A stretch of DNA of 48,580 nt from Silicimonas sp. (GTDB taxonomy: Bacteria; Pseudomonadota; Alphaproteobacteria; Rhodobacterales; Rhodobacteraceae): assembly GCA_022820365.1 (NCBI GenBank), contig JAJEFO010000079.1, positions 1-48,580 on the forward strand. The letters are read 5' to 3'. The position numbers were made by a program, and so were the translations under genes. Within the stretch, counting starts at the first letter, position 1, and each line of letters opens with the position of its first letter. The notes below the pieces were generated by a model, which was not told the origin of the DNA, searched no databases, and saw nothing but the letters and a program-made list of their open reading frames with translations. Below are positions 8,602 to 15,939 of this stretch, piece after piece.

Positions 8602-8757
8602 CTACTCCTGATTTGGGCCGGGGCCGTCAATGTTGTCCCGGTCGGACCCGGCATCTGGTCCCGGACCTTCGAGCATCACGGTGCACCTCCCCTTTTCCCG
8701 ACTTGGCGCGTTCGGGTCAAGGCGCGGGCTGGCTCAGCCGGATCGCGGGTGCTGTCC
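8602..8757 (-). pseudogene. C-terminal remnant of a second enolase-superfamily gene
   Basis: Read on the minus strand, one frame gives PRLDPNAPSREKGRCTVMLE, then GPGPDAGSDRDNIDGPGPNQ, E and a stop. The intact gene at 10557-11660 ends PRLDPNAPGRDGGCITPPEG, PGLGVEPDPDILGDPDLELE, stop. A 22-base stretch (8708-8729) is identical to 10660-10681, and both copies share the stop-to-next-start spacing (TAG, then GACA, then TTG). The remnant begins about 14 bases from the stop of the FAD oxidase gene and ends at the aminotransferase ribosome binding site, which it now supplies. The start and body of this copy are missing here; another part is at about 10365-10475. Confidence 0.85.
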
Positions 8758-8770
8758 CGAACGGGCTTTG

Positions 8771-10111
8771 TCAGTAGGGGCCGGGAACGACTGGGCTGCC
8801 GTCAGTGAACCGTTCGAAGCGGAACCGCGACAAGTCGAAGCCGGTTGGGCGGTCCAGCACCAGGTCGGCGAGAACCCGGCCCACGCCCGGTCCGATCCCG
8901 AAGCCGTGTCCGCTCATTCCGGTGCCGATGAACAGGCCAGGGAGCGATGGCACTTCGCAGATGTAGGGCACGGCATCGGGAGTCACGTCGATCATCCCTG
9001 CCCACGCTTCCGCCATGCCGGCCTCTTCCAACCAGGGCGCCCGTTCGCGGAGATGCTTCATCAGGCGTCGCCGGCCCTCATTCGATGGCGGCGGATCAAG
9101 CACGCGCATCCGCTCGAACGGCGTGACCTCGTCGGCACGCCAGCGCGTCTTTGAACCCCATGCACCCGGAAAACCCGCGGGAGGCTTCGGTTTGAGCCGC
9201 AGATTCGCGGTCGACTTCCACGTCAGCTTCGCGAACTTGGTCAGGTCCCGGAACGAGCGGGCACACACGTAATGCTCGACGAGGTTTCCGGTCGTCACGG
9301 TATGGCCGCCATCCGCACGGCGACTCGTGGCGAATCCGGGCATGGAAACGTTCGGAAGCCCGCGGTCGGCCACGGGGTGGGTGCGGCCGACCGTGGAACG
9401 CACGATGAGTTGCGGCAGGTCAATTTCCGCGTTGCGCGCAAAGCAGGTTGACCAGGCACCGCCTGCCAGCACCACGCGCTCGGCCCGTACGGGCCCGCGC
9501 TCGGTGTGCACGCCGGTGACATTGCCGGCCCTGGTTTCGAGGGTGCGCACGGCGCAATCCTCAGTGATCGACACCCCGACCTGTCGTGCCGCGCGCGCCA
9601 GCGCCGGTACCGCGACAAGCGGCTCCGCCCGCCCGTCGCTCGGGGTCAGCATTCCGCCGATCCAATCTCCCTTGAATCCGGGACACGCTTCCCGCGCTTC
9701 CGCCGGCGAAAGCATGCGCGTGTCGAGCTGGTGTTCCCGGGCGAGATCATGCCATTCCTCGTACCTGGCGAGAGCGCCCTCGTCCTCAGCGAGATACGCC
9801 AGTCCGCACCCTGCGAAGGCGAGGTCCTTCTCTCCGGTCTCTGCAGCGAGACTCCGCCAGATCCGGTTCGACTCCATCACGACAGGCAGCTCGTCCCGGT
9901 CCCGGCCCTGCTGGCGGATCCAGCCCCAGTTGCGGCTTGACTGCTCGCCGGCAACACGCCCCTTCTCGATCAGCGCGACCTTTGCGCCCTGCCGCCCGAG
10001 GAACCAGGCGGTCGAGGTGCCGATGATCCCGGCGCCGATCACCACGACGTCAACGGCATCCGGAACTGGGTCGGCATGGACGATCGGCGTGGCTTCGGTG
10101 ATCATCGGCAT
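8771..10111 (-). CDS. FAD-dependent oxidoreductase of the DAO (D-amino acid/sarcosine oxidase) family
   Basis: This is a 446-residue flavoprotein. The dinucleotide-binding fingerprint is VVVIGAGIIGTSTAWFLGRQ, ending at an acidic residue in VALIEKG, and is followed by GEQSSRNWGWIRQQGRD. The C-terminus holds a second FAD contact (GLFIGTGMSGHGFGIGPGVG). Family members oxidise secondary or D-amines such as D-amino acids, sarcosine or cyclic imino acids, passing electrons to oxygen or a carrier. The start is the ATG at 10111, preceded by AGAGGAG at good spacing; an upstream ATG at 10165 in frame is rejected. The gene lies between two pieces of a broken enolase-superfamily gene, so it may have been inserted into that copy. 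A substrate related to proline or hydroxyproline is possible but not shown. Confidence 0.88.
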   Translation of the reverse strand: MPMITEATPIVHADPVPDAVDVVVIGAGIIGTSTAWFLGRQGAKVALIEKGRVAGEQSSRNWGWIRQQGRDRDELPVVMESNRIWRSLAAETGEKDLAFAGCGLAYLAEDEGALARYEEWHDLAREHQLDTRMLSPAEAREACPGFKGDWIGGMLTPSDGRAEPLVAVPALARAARQVGVSITEDCAVRTLETRAGNVTGVHTERGPVRAERVVLAGGAWSTCFARNAEIDLPQLIVRSTVGRTHPVADRGLPNVSMPGFATSRRADGGHTVTTGNLVEHYVCARSFRDLTKFAKLTWKSTANLRLKPKPPAGFPGAWGSKTRWRADEVTPFERMRVLDPPPSNEGRRRLMKHLRERAPWLEEAGMAEAWAGMIDVTPDAVPYICEVPSLPGLFIGTGMSGHGFGIGPGVGRVLADLVLDRPTGFDLSRFRFERFTDGSPVVPGPY

Positions 10112-10139
10112 GCGGGACTCCTCTGGGCGTGCCGACGGT

Positions 10140-10475
10140 GCGCGTGCTTGAACGAGGCATCGCAAAGCGCGATCGGGTCAGGAAATTCAGGGTCGCAGAT
10201 CGAGTGCGCAACGGACCGCCACCGGCGCCCACTGTACGTTTCAATCATTTTGGTGAGATCGGCGTGCTTGGGCCGGGACGACCGCGCGGAAAGCGGCACT
10301 CTCGCCAGGCAAGTCCGTTCGCGGCCTTGTCTTGGCACGGGCCATGCGTCACGAGCGTAGGTTGTCGACATGACGGCTTCCTGCCTGATCGGGTCTCTGC
10401 CGAGCGGCGTCGGCGCACGTTCTGTGATTGCGGGCTGATCGCCACGCGCAGGGACCGGGATGCAATGCGGGATCG
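10140..10475 (-). pseudogene. Internal fragment of a second enolase-superfamily gene
   Basis: The minus-strand frame reads IPHCIPVPARG then DQPAITERAPTPLGRDPIRQ and EAVMS. The intact protein reads IPHYLPAYAHG, VQPAIAELAPVLLGSDPIGP, DAVLS at the matching place. The nucleotides are about three-quarters identical over roughly 110 bases (10365-10475 against about 11405-11515). Towards 10140 a further short likeness (PIALCDASFK against DIALWDLTAK) is weak. The sequence between is not alignable by eye. At its 5' side it is joined directly to an aminotransferase fragment. With the remnant at 8602-8757 it appears to be the same broken gene, now split by the FAD oxidase gene. Confidence 0.75.
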
Positions 10476-10552
10476 TAATCGCCGATGCCGCCGGCGAGAA
10501 GCACGGCTTGCGCACGCGCCACCCAGTCGGAGTGCAATGTGATCGTGGTCAA
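10465..10552 (-). pseudogene. N-terminal fragment of a second class III aminotransferase gene
   Basis: Starting at the TTG complementary to 10550-10552, the frame reads LTTITLHSDWVARAQAVLLA then GGIGDYDP. The intact aminotransferase begins LTTITSQTNWVARAKAVLPA, GGFGNFDP. About 22 of 28 residues match. The similarity stops after the DP codons, where the sequence passes into enolase-superfamily sequence, so the copy is truncated to about 30 codons. The same ribosome-binding arrangement as in the intact copy (GGAG, stop codon TAG, GACA, TTG) is kept. This shows that the ancestral order was enolase-superfamily gene followed directly by the aminotransferase. Confidence 0.85.
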
Positions 10553-10556
10553 TGTC

Positions 10557-11660
10557 CTACTCCAATTCCAGGTCCGGGTCTCCCAGTATGTCCGGGTCGG
10601 GCTCGACCCCAAGGCCTGGACCCTCGGGAGGCGTGATGCAACCTCCGTCGCGGCCCGGTGCGTTCGGGTCAAGGCGCGGGCCGACATAGCCCGAGAGATC
10701 GCAGGTGTTGAGGAGACGCGAGGGCGGCGTCGTGGCCGCCAGATGCAGGAGAGCGGCGGTGGTGATGTCCGATCCCCAAGTGTCCTCGATGCACATTTTT
10801 GCGCCTAAATTCAGGCAGAGGTCGCGGGCGGCGCGACAGGCCGAGATGCCGCCGAACTTGGAAAGCTTGAGCGCGACCGCGTCCATGCACGCCCGCGCGT
10901 GCCCCTCGAGGAGGGTCTCAGTGTCAAAGGCCGCCTCGTCAAGCTTCATCGGAAGGCCGGTCGCGTCGCGAACCCTGGCGCAATCCGCGATGGTACGACA
11001 CGGCTGCTCAAGCATGATGTCCAGGTCGCGTACCGCACGGCCGACGCGCGTGGCTTCAAGCGACGTGGCGCCCATGTTCCAGTCGCCGTAGACTAGCGGC
11101 CCGGGTCCGACGGCTTTCCGGACTTTGGTCAACCGCTCGACATCGGTCTGCCAGTCTCCCGAGGCGCCAAGCTTGGCCTGGAATTGACCGATGCCTTGCG
11201 CCTTGGCTTCGCGAGCGATGCGCGCCATTTCGTCCGGCGCGATGCAGGTGATGGAATGATAGAGCGGCATCGAATCCGCCTGGCGTCCGCCGAGAACGCG
11301 GTACAGGGGCAGGGCGGCGACCTTCGCCGTCAGATCCCAAAGCGCAATGTCGATCGCGGACTTCGCATAGACGTGTCCCTGCAACCAGGCATCGGCTCTC
11401 GACAAGACGGCGTCCGGCCCGATCGGGTCGCTGCCGAGCAGTACCGGCGCAAGTTCCGCGATCGCTGGCTGAACACCATGCGCGTAGGCCGGCAGATAGT
11501 GGGGGATCGGGCAGACCTCTCCCCAGCCGGTGACGCCAGCGTCGGTGTCGAGCGCCAAGACCACGGTTTCGACCGTGTCGCAGGTCTTGCCTTCCGCCAT
11601 GCGATAGGCCTCGTGGCTCTTCAGCGGCAGGTGCCAGAGGCGAACGGCGGAGATTTTCAT
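10557..11660 (-). CDS. Enolase-superfamily enzyme, mandelate racemase/muconate lactonising type (gene B)
   Basis: This is a 367-residue enzyme with the N-terminal capping domain (MKISAVRLWHLPLKSHEAYR) and a TIM barrel. Likely catalytic and metal residues are the lysine in FQAKLG, the acidic ligands in YGDWNMG, MLEQPC and KLDEA, and the second lysine in ALKLSKFGG. Such enzymes abstract the alpha proton of a carboxylate and act as racemases, epimerases or dehydratases. The general character is close to 4-hydroxyproline betaine 2-epimerase-type enzymes (for example the WGE-CP-GP-Y region reads WGEVCPIPHYLP). That is a guess at function from remembered family features. Its TAG stop is followed five bases on by the start of the truncated aminotransferase copy. 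It lies 112 bases after a second, divergent paralogue (gene A). Confidence 0.85.
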   Translation of the reverse strand: MKISAVRLWHLPLKSHEAYRMAEGKTCDTVETVVLALDTDAGVTGWGEVCPIPHYLPAYAHGVQPAIAELAPVLLGSDPIGPDAVLSRADAWLQGHVYAKSAIDIALWDLTAKVAALPLYRVLGGRQADSMPLYHSITCIAPDEMARIAREAKAQGIGQFQAKLGASGDWQTDVERLTKVRKAVGPGPLVYGDWNMGATSLEATRVGRAVRDLDIMLEQPCRTIADCARVRDATGLPMKLDEAAFDTETLLEGHARACMDAVALKLSKFGGISACRAARDLCLNLGAKMCIEDTWGSDITTAALLHLAATTPPSRLLNTCDLSGYVGPRLDPNAPGRDGGCITPPEGPGLGVEPDPDILGDPDLELE

Positions 11661-11772
11661 GCCCGCACCCCTGCAGCCGCGCGAGGATACCGACGCCGCG
11701 AGCCGGTGGCGGGACGATCTTCGATGTCCGCAGGGCAAGTTGCCTGCCCGAAGATTGCAAGCAGGCGCACGT

Positions 11773-12885
11773 TCACGCCGACCCGTAGACCGCAACCGGC
11801 TCACCGAGGGCCGCCTCGTCGGGATGCACGCCAAGGCCCGGCGATTCGGGAAGATGAAGATGGCCGTCCCTGTTGCGCGGTCCCCGGCCCCGGGCAATGT
11901 CCTTGGACAGCATGTCCTGGCAAGCCCAGACCGCCAACCGATGGGCGTCCGGAACCGTGGCGGCGAGGTGGAGCGCCTCGGCGTCCGCCAGCACAGATCC
12001 GCCGGTTGCCATGATGAACATGTCAATGCCGTGGGCAAGCGCGACGTCGCGCATGCGCGCAGCCTTGGTCAATCCGCCAACCCGGTTGAGCTTGATGCCG
12101 AACACTTCCGCAAGACCGTCGCGTGCGATGCGGGTGGCGTCCTGAAGCGTCACGAGGCTCTCGTCCACGCTCACGGGTGCAGAATGCAGCGGACGGATGG
12201 CAGCGATGTCGTCGAGGGTTTCGCAGGGCTGCTCGAACATGACGCGAAGATCCTCTGTCGCCTGCATCACGCGAAGAGCCTGTTGACGGGTCCAGCCTCG
12301 GTTCACGTCATAAAGAATGACTTCGTTCGGTCCACGATGTGCTTCCACGTCCCGGATTCGAGCTATGTCGAGATCGACGCCACCGCCGATCTTGACGGAA
12401 TGGGCCACGTAGCCGCGCTCGCGATACCGGTTCATGACGTCACGAGTGTCTTCGACTGTCTTGGCGCCGACCGAAGAGGCGATGGGCGCCGGCGTCCGTG
12501 AACCGCCTCCCATGAGGTCCGAGATCGGAAGTCCCGCGGCTTGGCCCGCGATGTCCCAGCAGGCCATGTCGATGGGAGCCTTGGCATGGAGATGCCCCGG
12601 CAGGGCGACGTCCATTGCGCGTTCAACATCCAGGACCTTCCGCGGATCGAGGTTCAGGACATAGGGAGCCATGGTCTCTATTCCGGCCCTGATTCCAGGG
12701 CCATGCGCGGCAACGTAAGTGTGGCCCCAAGGCGTTCCTTCGCCCCATCCGGACAGGTCGGCGTCAGTGTCGATCCTGACAAGCGTTGCGTCGAGCACCT
12801 CGAACTTGAGCCGTCCGCCCGAGAGCCAGTACGGGTGCTCGAGCGGAAGATCGACCTTGTAGACTGCGATGCGTGTGATCTTCAT
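11773..12885 (-). CDS. Enolase-superfamily enzyme, possibly cis-3-hydroxyproline dehydratase-like (gene A)
   Basis: This 370-residue paralogue of the neighbouring gene B has only moderate similarity to it. The N-terminal cap reads MKITRIAVYKVDLPLEHPYW and is followed by LSGGRLKFEVLDATLVRID and WGEGTPWGHTYVAAHG. Barrel residues are the lysine in HSVKIGG, acidic ligands in LYDVNRGW, MFEQPC and VSVDES, and the lysine in FGIKLNRVGG. The LSGGR and GHTY pattern recalls the cis-3-hydroxy-L-proline dehydratase group, but this is from memory. The start is the ATG at 12885, without a strong ribosome binding site. It is cytoplasmic and probably co-transcribed with the MDR dehydrogenase gene upstream (163-base gap) and gene B downstream. 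Confidence 0.83.
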   Translation of the reverse strand: MKITRIAVYKVDLPLEHPYWLSGGRLKFEVLDATLVRIDTDADLSGWGEGTPWGHTYVAAHGPGIRAGIETMAPYVLNLDPRKVLDVERAMDVALPGHLHAKAPIDMACWDIAGQAAGLPISDLMGGGSRTPAPIASSVGAKTVEDTRDVMNRYRERGYVAHSVKIGGGVDLDIARIRDVEAHRGPNEVILYDVNRGWTRQQALRVMQATEDLRVMFEQPCETLDDIAAIRPLHSAPVSVDESLVTLQDATRIARDGLAEVFGIKLNRVGGLTKAARMRDVALAHGIDMFIMATGGSVLADAEALHLAATVPDAHRLAVWACQDMLSKDIARGRGPRNRDGHLHLPESPGLGVHPDEAALGEPVAVYGSA

Positions 12886-13048
12886 GGACTGAGAATTCCT
12901 GCATGTCCGGTTTGGTCGGGGGCATGCGCCAAGCTGCCCGGCAATCCAAATGCTAATGGGGCGCCATTGCTGCGAAGGGACGCGCAGACGCCGTCCTGTA
13001 CGCCTGTTCGAAGCACTCCCGCGCCGAGGGCGTCTTCCGCCACGCGAA

Positions 13049-14131
13049 TCATGGAGTCACGACGATGTTGCCGACATGCTTCTTGGCGATGAACGCGGTC
13101 TGCGCCGCATGAAGCTCCTCAAGCGGCCAGGATGCGGCGAGGTTCGGCTTGACCTTGCCCGCCTCGATCAGCCGGACGAGTTCCAGCATCACGTCTTCGT
13201 CGATCACCGTTGATCCGGTGAATGTCAGGTCGTTGAGATAGAATGTCCTGAGATCGAACTCCACGATCGGGCCGGCGATTGCCCCCGAGCACGTGTAGCG
13301 GCCACCCCGTTCGAGGATGTCTATGAGGGCAGGCCATGCCGGGCCACCGACGATGTCGGCAACGACGCTGACGGTCTCGTCGCCGAGTGCGGAGCGAAGG
13401 TCTCCCGGTTCGCGCGGCAGGACGCGGTCGGCGCCAAGGGCGGAGACTTCGGCATGCTTGGCCTCGGATGCCATGGCAACGACCCTGGCGCCCCGGATCT
13501 TCGCGAGCTGGACAAGGGCTCCACCGACGCCTCCGGACGCCCCGGTGACAAGGATCGTGTCCGAGGCCCCGGCGCGCGCGCGCTGCAGCATCCCGAGCGC
13601 TGTCGAATACGAGCAGGAGAACGTGGCGAGTTCCGGACTCGTCATCTCGGACTGGATGGTCAGGGCGTTCCGTGACGGAACGGTCGCGTATTCCGCAAAT
13701 CCGCCATCGCGTTCCGAGCCAAGATACCCGACCTTGTTCCTGTTCGCGGGTTCCTCAGGGTCGCGAATCCAGTTGTCGGTGATCACGCGGGCACCGATGC
13801 GGGCAGGCTCCACGCCGTCCCCGACGGCCACGATCTCGCCACAGATGTCCGCTCCCTGGATGCGAGGAAACGTGATCGGCGCGCCGCCCCAGCTTGGATC
13901 GTCCTGTTCCTCGACATCGAAGCCATCGCCGGTCGTGCGCTCGGTGACCGCCTTCGAGTACCAGCCGGAACGCGTGTTGACGTCAGTGTTGTTCAGACCG
14001 CATGCGCCGACCTTGATCAGCACCTCTCCTGGGGCCGGGTCGGGTCGCGGCCAGTCGGTGTGAAGGACCATCTGGTCCATTCCGCCATGACCGAGAGTGA
14101 CCATTGCTTTCATCGTTGAGGGCATGGCCAT
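13049..14131 (-). CDS. MDR-superfamily dehydrogenase/quinone oxidoreductase-like
   Basis: This 360-residue member of the medium-chain dehydrogenase superfamily has an N-terminal GroES-like domain (PAPGEVLIKVGACGLNNTD) and a Rossmann domain with the NAD(P) motif TGASGGVGGALVQLAK. The usual catalytic zinc ligands are not evident: GLNNTD stands where GLCHSD is common, and GADICGE where GHE is common. A zinc-free, NADPH-dependent reductase or dehydrogenase is therefore likely. The chosen start is ATG 14131 (MAMPSTMKAMVTLGHGG), with CAGGAA ahead of it. It is first in the minus-strand catabolic set and divergent from the Rieske gene, so the 218 bases between them probably hold both promoters. Confidence 0.88.
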   Translation of the reverse strand: MAMPSTMKAMVTLGHGGMDQMVLHTDWPRPDPAPGEVLIKVGACGLNNTDVNTRSGWYSKAVTERTTGDGFDVEEQDDPSWGGAPITFPRIQGADICGEIVAVGDGVEPARIGARVITDNWIRDPEEPANRNKVGYLGSERDGGFAEYATVPSRNALTIQSEMTSPELATFSCSYSTALGMLQRARAGASDTILVTGASGGVGGALVQLAKIRGARVVAMASEAKHAEVSALGADRVLPREPGDLRSALGDETVSVVADIVGGPAWPALIDILERGGRYTCSGAIAGPIVEFDLRTFYLNDLTFTGSTVIDEDVMLELVRLIEAGKVKPNLAASWPLEELHAAQTAFIAKKHVGNIVVTP

Positions 14132-14333
14132 GAAAATCCGTTCCTGAAGCACGTGAATTTGCTCGACAGGCTAATCGCACGATTTTACCGTCGTCAATGA
14201 CGCATGGCATCAACGCATCATTCGAGGCGCATTTTGGGGATTTCCTGCGAACGTACAGTCTGGCATTCGGCGGGGGGCGGATTGCCGTGCACCACCCGTC
14301 AAGGCGGGACGAGCCCGTCGCCGCGTCCAAGAA

Positions 14334-14345
14334 GCAGGTACCTGC
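14334..14345. promoter_or_regulatory. 12-bp palindrome at the Rieske gene start
   Basis: GCAGGTACCTGC is a perfect palindrome ending four bases before the ATG at 14350. It covers the position of the ribosome binding site. It could be an operator for a small regulator or a translation-blocking element, or chance. Confidence 0.35.
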
Positions 14346-14349
14346 ATAA

Positions 14350-15429
14350 ATGACTGATCCGGTTCGTTCGCTCGCTGCCCGCTACTACACCGACCCGGAA
14401 GTCTTCGAGGCGGAGCGGGGCGGGTTGCTGTCCCGGACCTGGCAGTTTGCATGCCACGCAAGCGCGCTTCGGAATGGCGGCGATTACGTGACTTTCGAGA
14501 TCGCGGGCGAGAGCCTGTTTGCGGTCAAGGGCAACGACGATGTCATCCGGACATTCTACAATGTCTGCCAGCATCGTGCACATCAGCTCGTCAGCGGGTC
14601 CGGGACAAAGCGGCTCCTGGTCTGTCCGTATCACTCATGGACTTACGAATTGACTGGCGAATTGCGATCCGGTCCGAACATCGGGGCGGTCGAGGGATTC
14701 GACAGATCCAAGGTCTGCCTGTCCGAGGTCAGGACCGAGGTGTTCCTCGGCCTTGTCTTCGTCAATCTGGATTCGGATGCAAGACCGATGGACGAGTGGT
14801 TTCCGGGCGTTCAGGAAGAGCTTCGGGCATGGTTGCCGGATTGGGCGCGCTTGCAGCCGGTCAAATGGATCGAGATCCCCGAAAGCTGCAACTGGAAGGT
14901 GTCGGTAGAGAACTACTCCGAATGCTACCATTGCAGCCTCAACCACCCGACTTTCGCGACCGGCGTGGTCAAGGCCGAGACCTATGACATTCAGCCGCAG
15001 GGCTATTGCCTGCGCCACACGACCGAATGCCAGAACCTCGATGACATGACGTACGAAATTGATCGGTCCCGAGCCCACGCGGAGGAGTATTCAAGCTGGT
15101 TTCTCTGGCCCGCATTTAGTTTCCAAGCCTATCCGGGCAACGTGCTCAACACCTATCACTGGCGCCCGGTTGACGTGGGCCGCGTAGTCGTCTGGCGTGG
15201 GTGGTACGCGGTTGACGGTGAGGAGAGCGACGTGATTCTCGACCTTGCCCGCCAGGACAGGGAGACGACAGTTGAGGAGGACATCCATCTGGTCGAATCC
15301 GTGCAGCGAGGCCTTCGGTCGCGCGGCTATGCGCCGGGACCTTTGGTGATCGATCCGAAGTGTGGCGTGAACTCCGAGCACTCGGTCATGCACTTGCAGC
15401 GGTGGATGCGCGAGGCCCTGGATGGCTAG
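14350..15429 (+). CDS. Rieske non-haem iron oxygenase, alpha subunit (demethylase-like)
   Basis: This is a 359-residue oxygenase. The Rieske [2Fe-2S] ligands are C73, H75, C92 and H95 (CQHRAHQL then VCPYHSW). The mononuclear iron histidines are H194 and H199 in NYSECYHCSLNHP, with an acidic third ligand expected near residue 300. The general character resembles the enzymes that demethylate stachydrine, glycine betaine or carnitine. They insert oxygen into an N-methyl carbon and release formaldehyde. It needs a reductase partner, and none is encoded in this window. The next gene is a GFA protein, linked by family name to formaldehyde handling, which supports a demethylase role. A palindrome covers the region just ahead of its start. 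Confidence 0.9.
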   Translation: MTDPVRSLAARYYTDPEVFEAERGGLLSRTWQFACHASALRNGGDYVTFEIAGESLFAVKGNDDVIRTFYNVCQHRAHQLVSGSGTKRLLVCPYHSWTYELTGELRSGPNIGAVEGFDRSKVCLSEVRTEVFLGLVFVNLDSDARPMDEWFPGVQEELRAWLPDWARLQPVKWIEIPESCNWKVSVENYSECYHCSLNHPTFATGVVKAETYDIQPQGYCLRHTTECQNLDDMTYEIDRSRAHAEEYSSWFLWPAFSFQAYPGNVLNTYHWRPVDVGRVVVWRGWYAVDGEESDVILDLARQDRETTVEEDIHLVESVQRGLRSRGYAPGPLVIDPKCGVNSEHSVMHLQRWMREALDG

Positions 15430-15522
15430 CGCCGTCCATGCGCCGTCCGTGCCAAAGGCGCATTCCGCTTCGGTTCCAGGGGTCGGATTGGTGGCGCTCA
15501 GTCACCGTCACGGGGCCATGAA

Positions 15523-15939
15523 GTGACTGCCTTGACCAGGCATTGCCTGTGCGGCTGCGTCTCATGGTCCTCGCCGGGCCCAGTCACGCGCAACCTGGTC
15601 TGCCACTGTGAAGATTGTCGGCGCGCGACCTCGTCACCCTTCGCCGCCTTTGCCGGGCTCAAGCCCGAGTCCGTTGTCTGGACGGGAGACGTCAATTACT
15701 TCGAAAGCTCTCGGGGCACGCAGCGCGGGTCTTGCCGGAACTGTGGAACCCGGCTGTACTTTCGGTCCGAGAAATGGCCAGGCGCAATCCACATCCATGC
15801 CGCGACGCTGGATGACGGCATTGACTACCGGCCGACCGCACAGGTCGTGCTGCGTTCACGCACTTCCTGGCTGGAAGGCCTGCACGCCTTGCCGGGTTGC
15901 CGGGACTTCGACGCGCCGCCGAAGGATGCCGGGCCGTGA
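15523..15939 (+). CDS. GFA (glutathione-dependent formaldehyde-activating-like) zinc protein
   Basis: This 138-residue Mss4-like fold protein has zinc-binding cysteine groups: CLCG near residue 8, CHCEDC at 27-32 and CRNCG near 71-75. The start is GTG at 15523 (MTALTRHCLCG). GFA proteins are found with C1 metabolism; the name member assists condensation of formaldehyde with glutathione, though this activity is disputed for some members. It follows a demethylase-like Rieske gene, which would produce formaldehyde. Its stop overlaps the next start as GTGA, which argues for one transcript with the following gene. Confidence 0.87.
   Translation: MTALTRHCLCGCVSWSSPGPVTRNLVCHCEDCRRATSSPFAAFAGLKPESVVWTGDVNYFESSRGTQRGSCRNCGTRLYFRSEKWPGAIHIHAATLDDGIDYRPTAQVVLRSRTSWLEGLHALPGCRDFDAPPKDAGP

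Noticed and set aside
8598-8654. Longer aminotransferase start at 8654
   Set aside because: It would read through the enolase-superfamily remnant in the wrong frame. The TTG at 8597 has a well-placed AGGAG and is conserved in the truncated copy.
10112-10165. Longer FAD oxidase start at 10165
   Set aside because: The extra residues are not family-like and ATG 10111 has a strong ribosome binding site.
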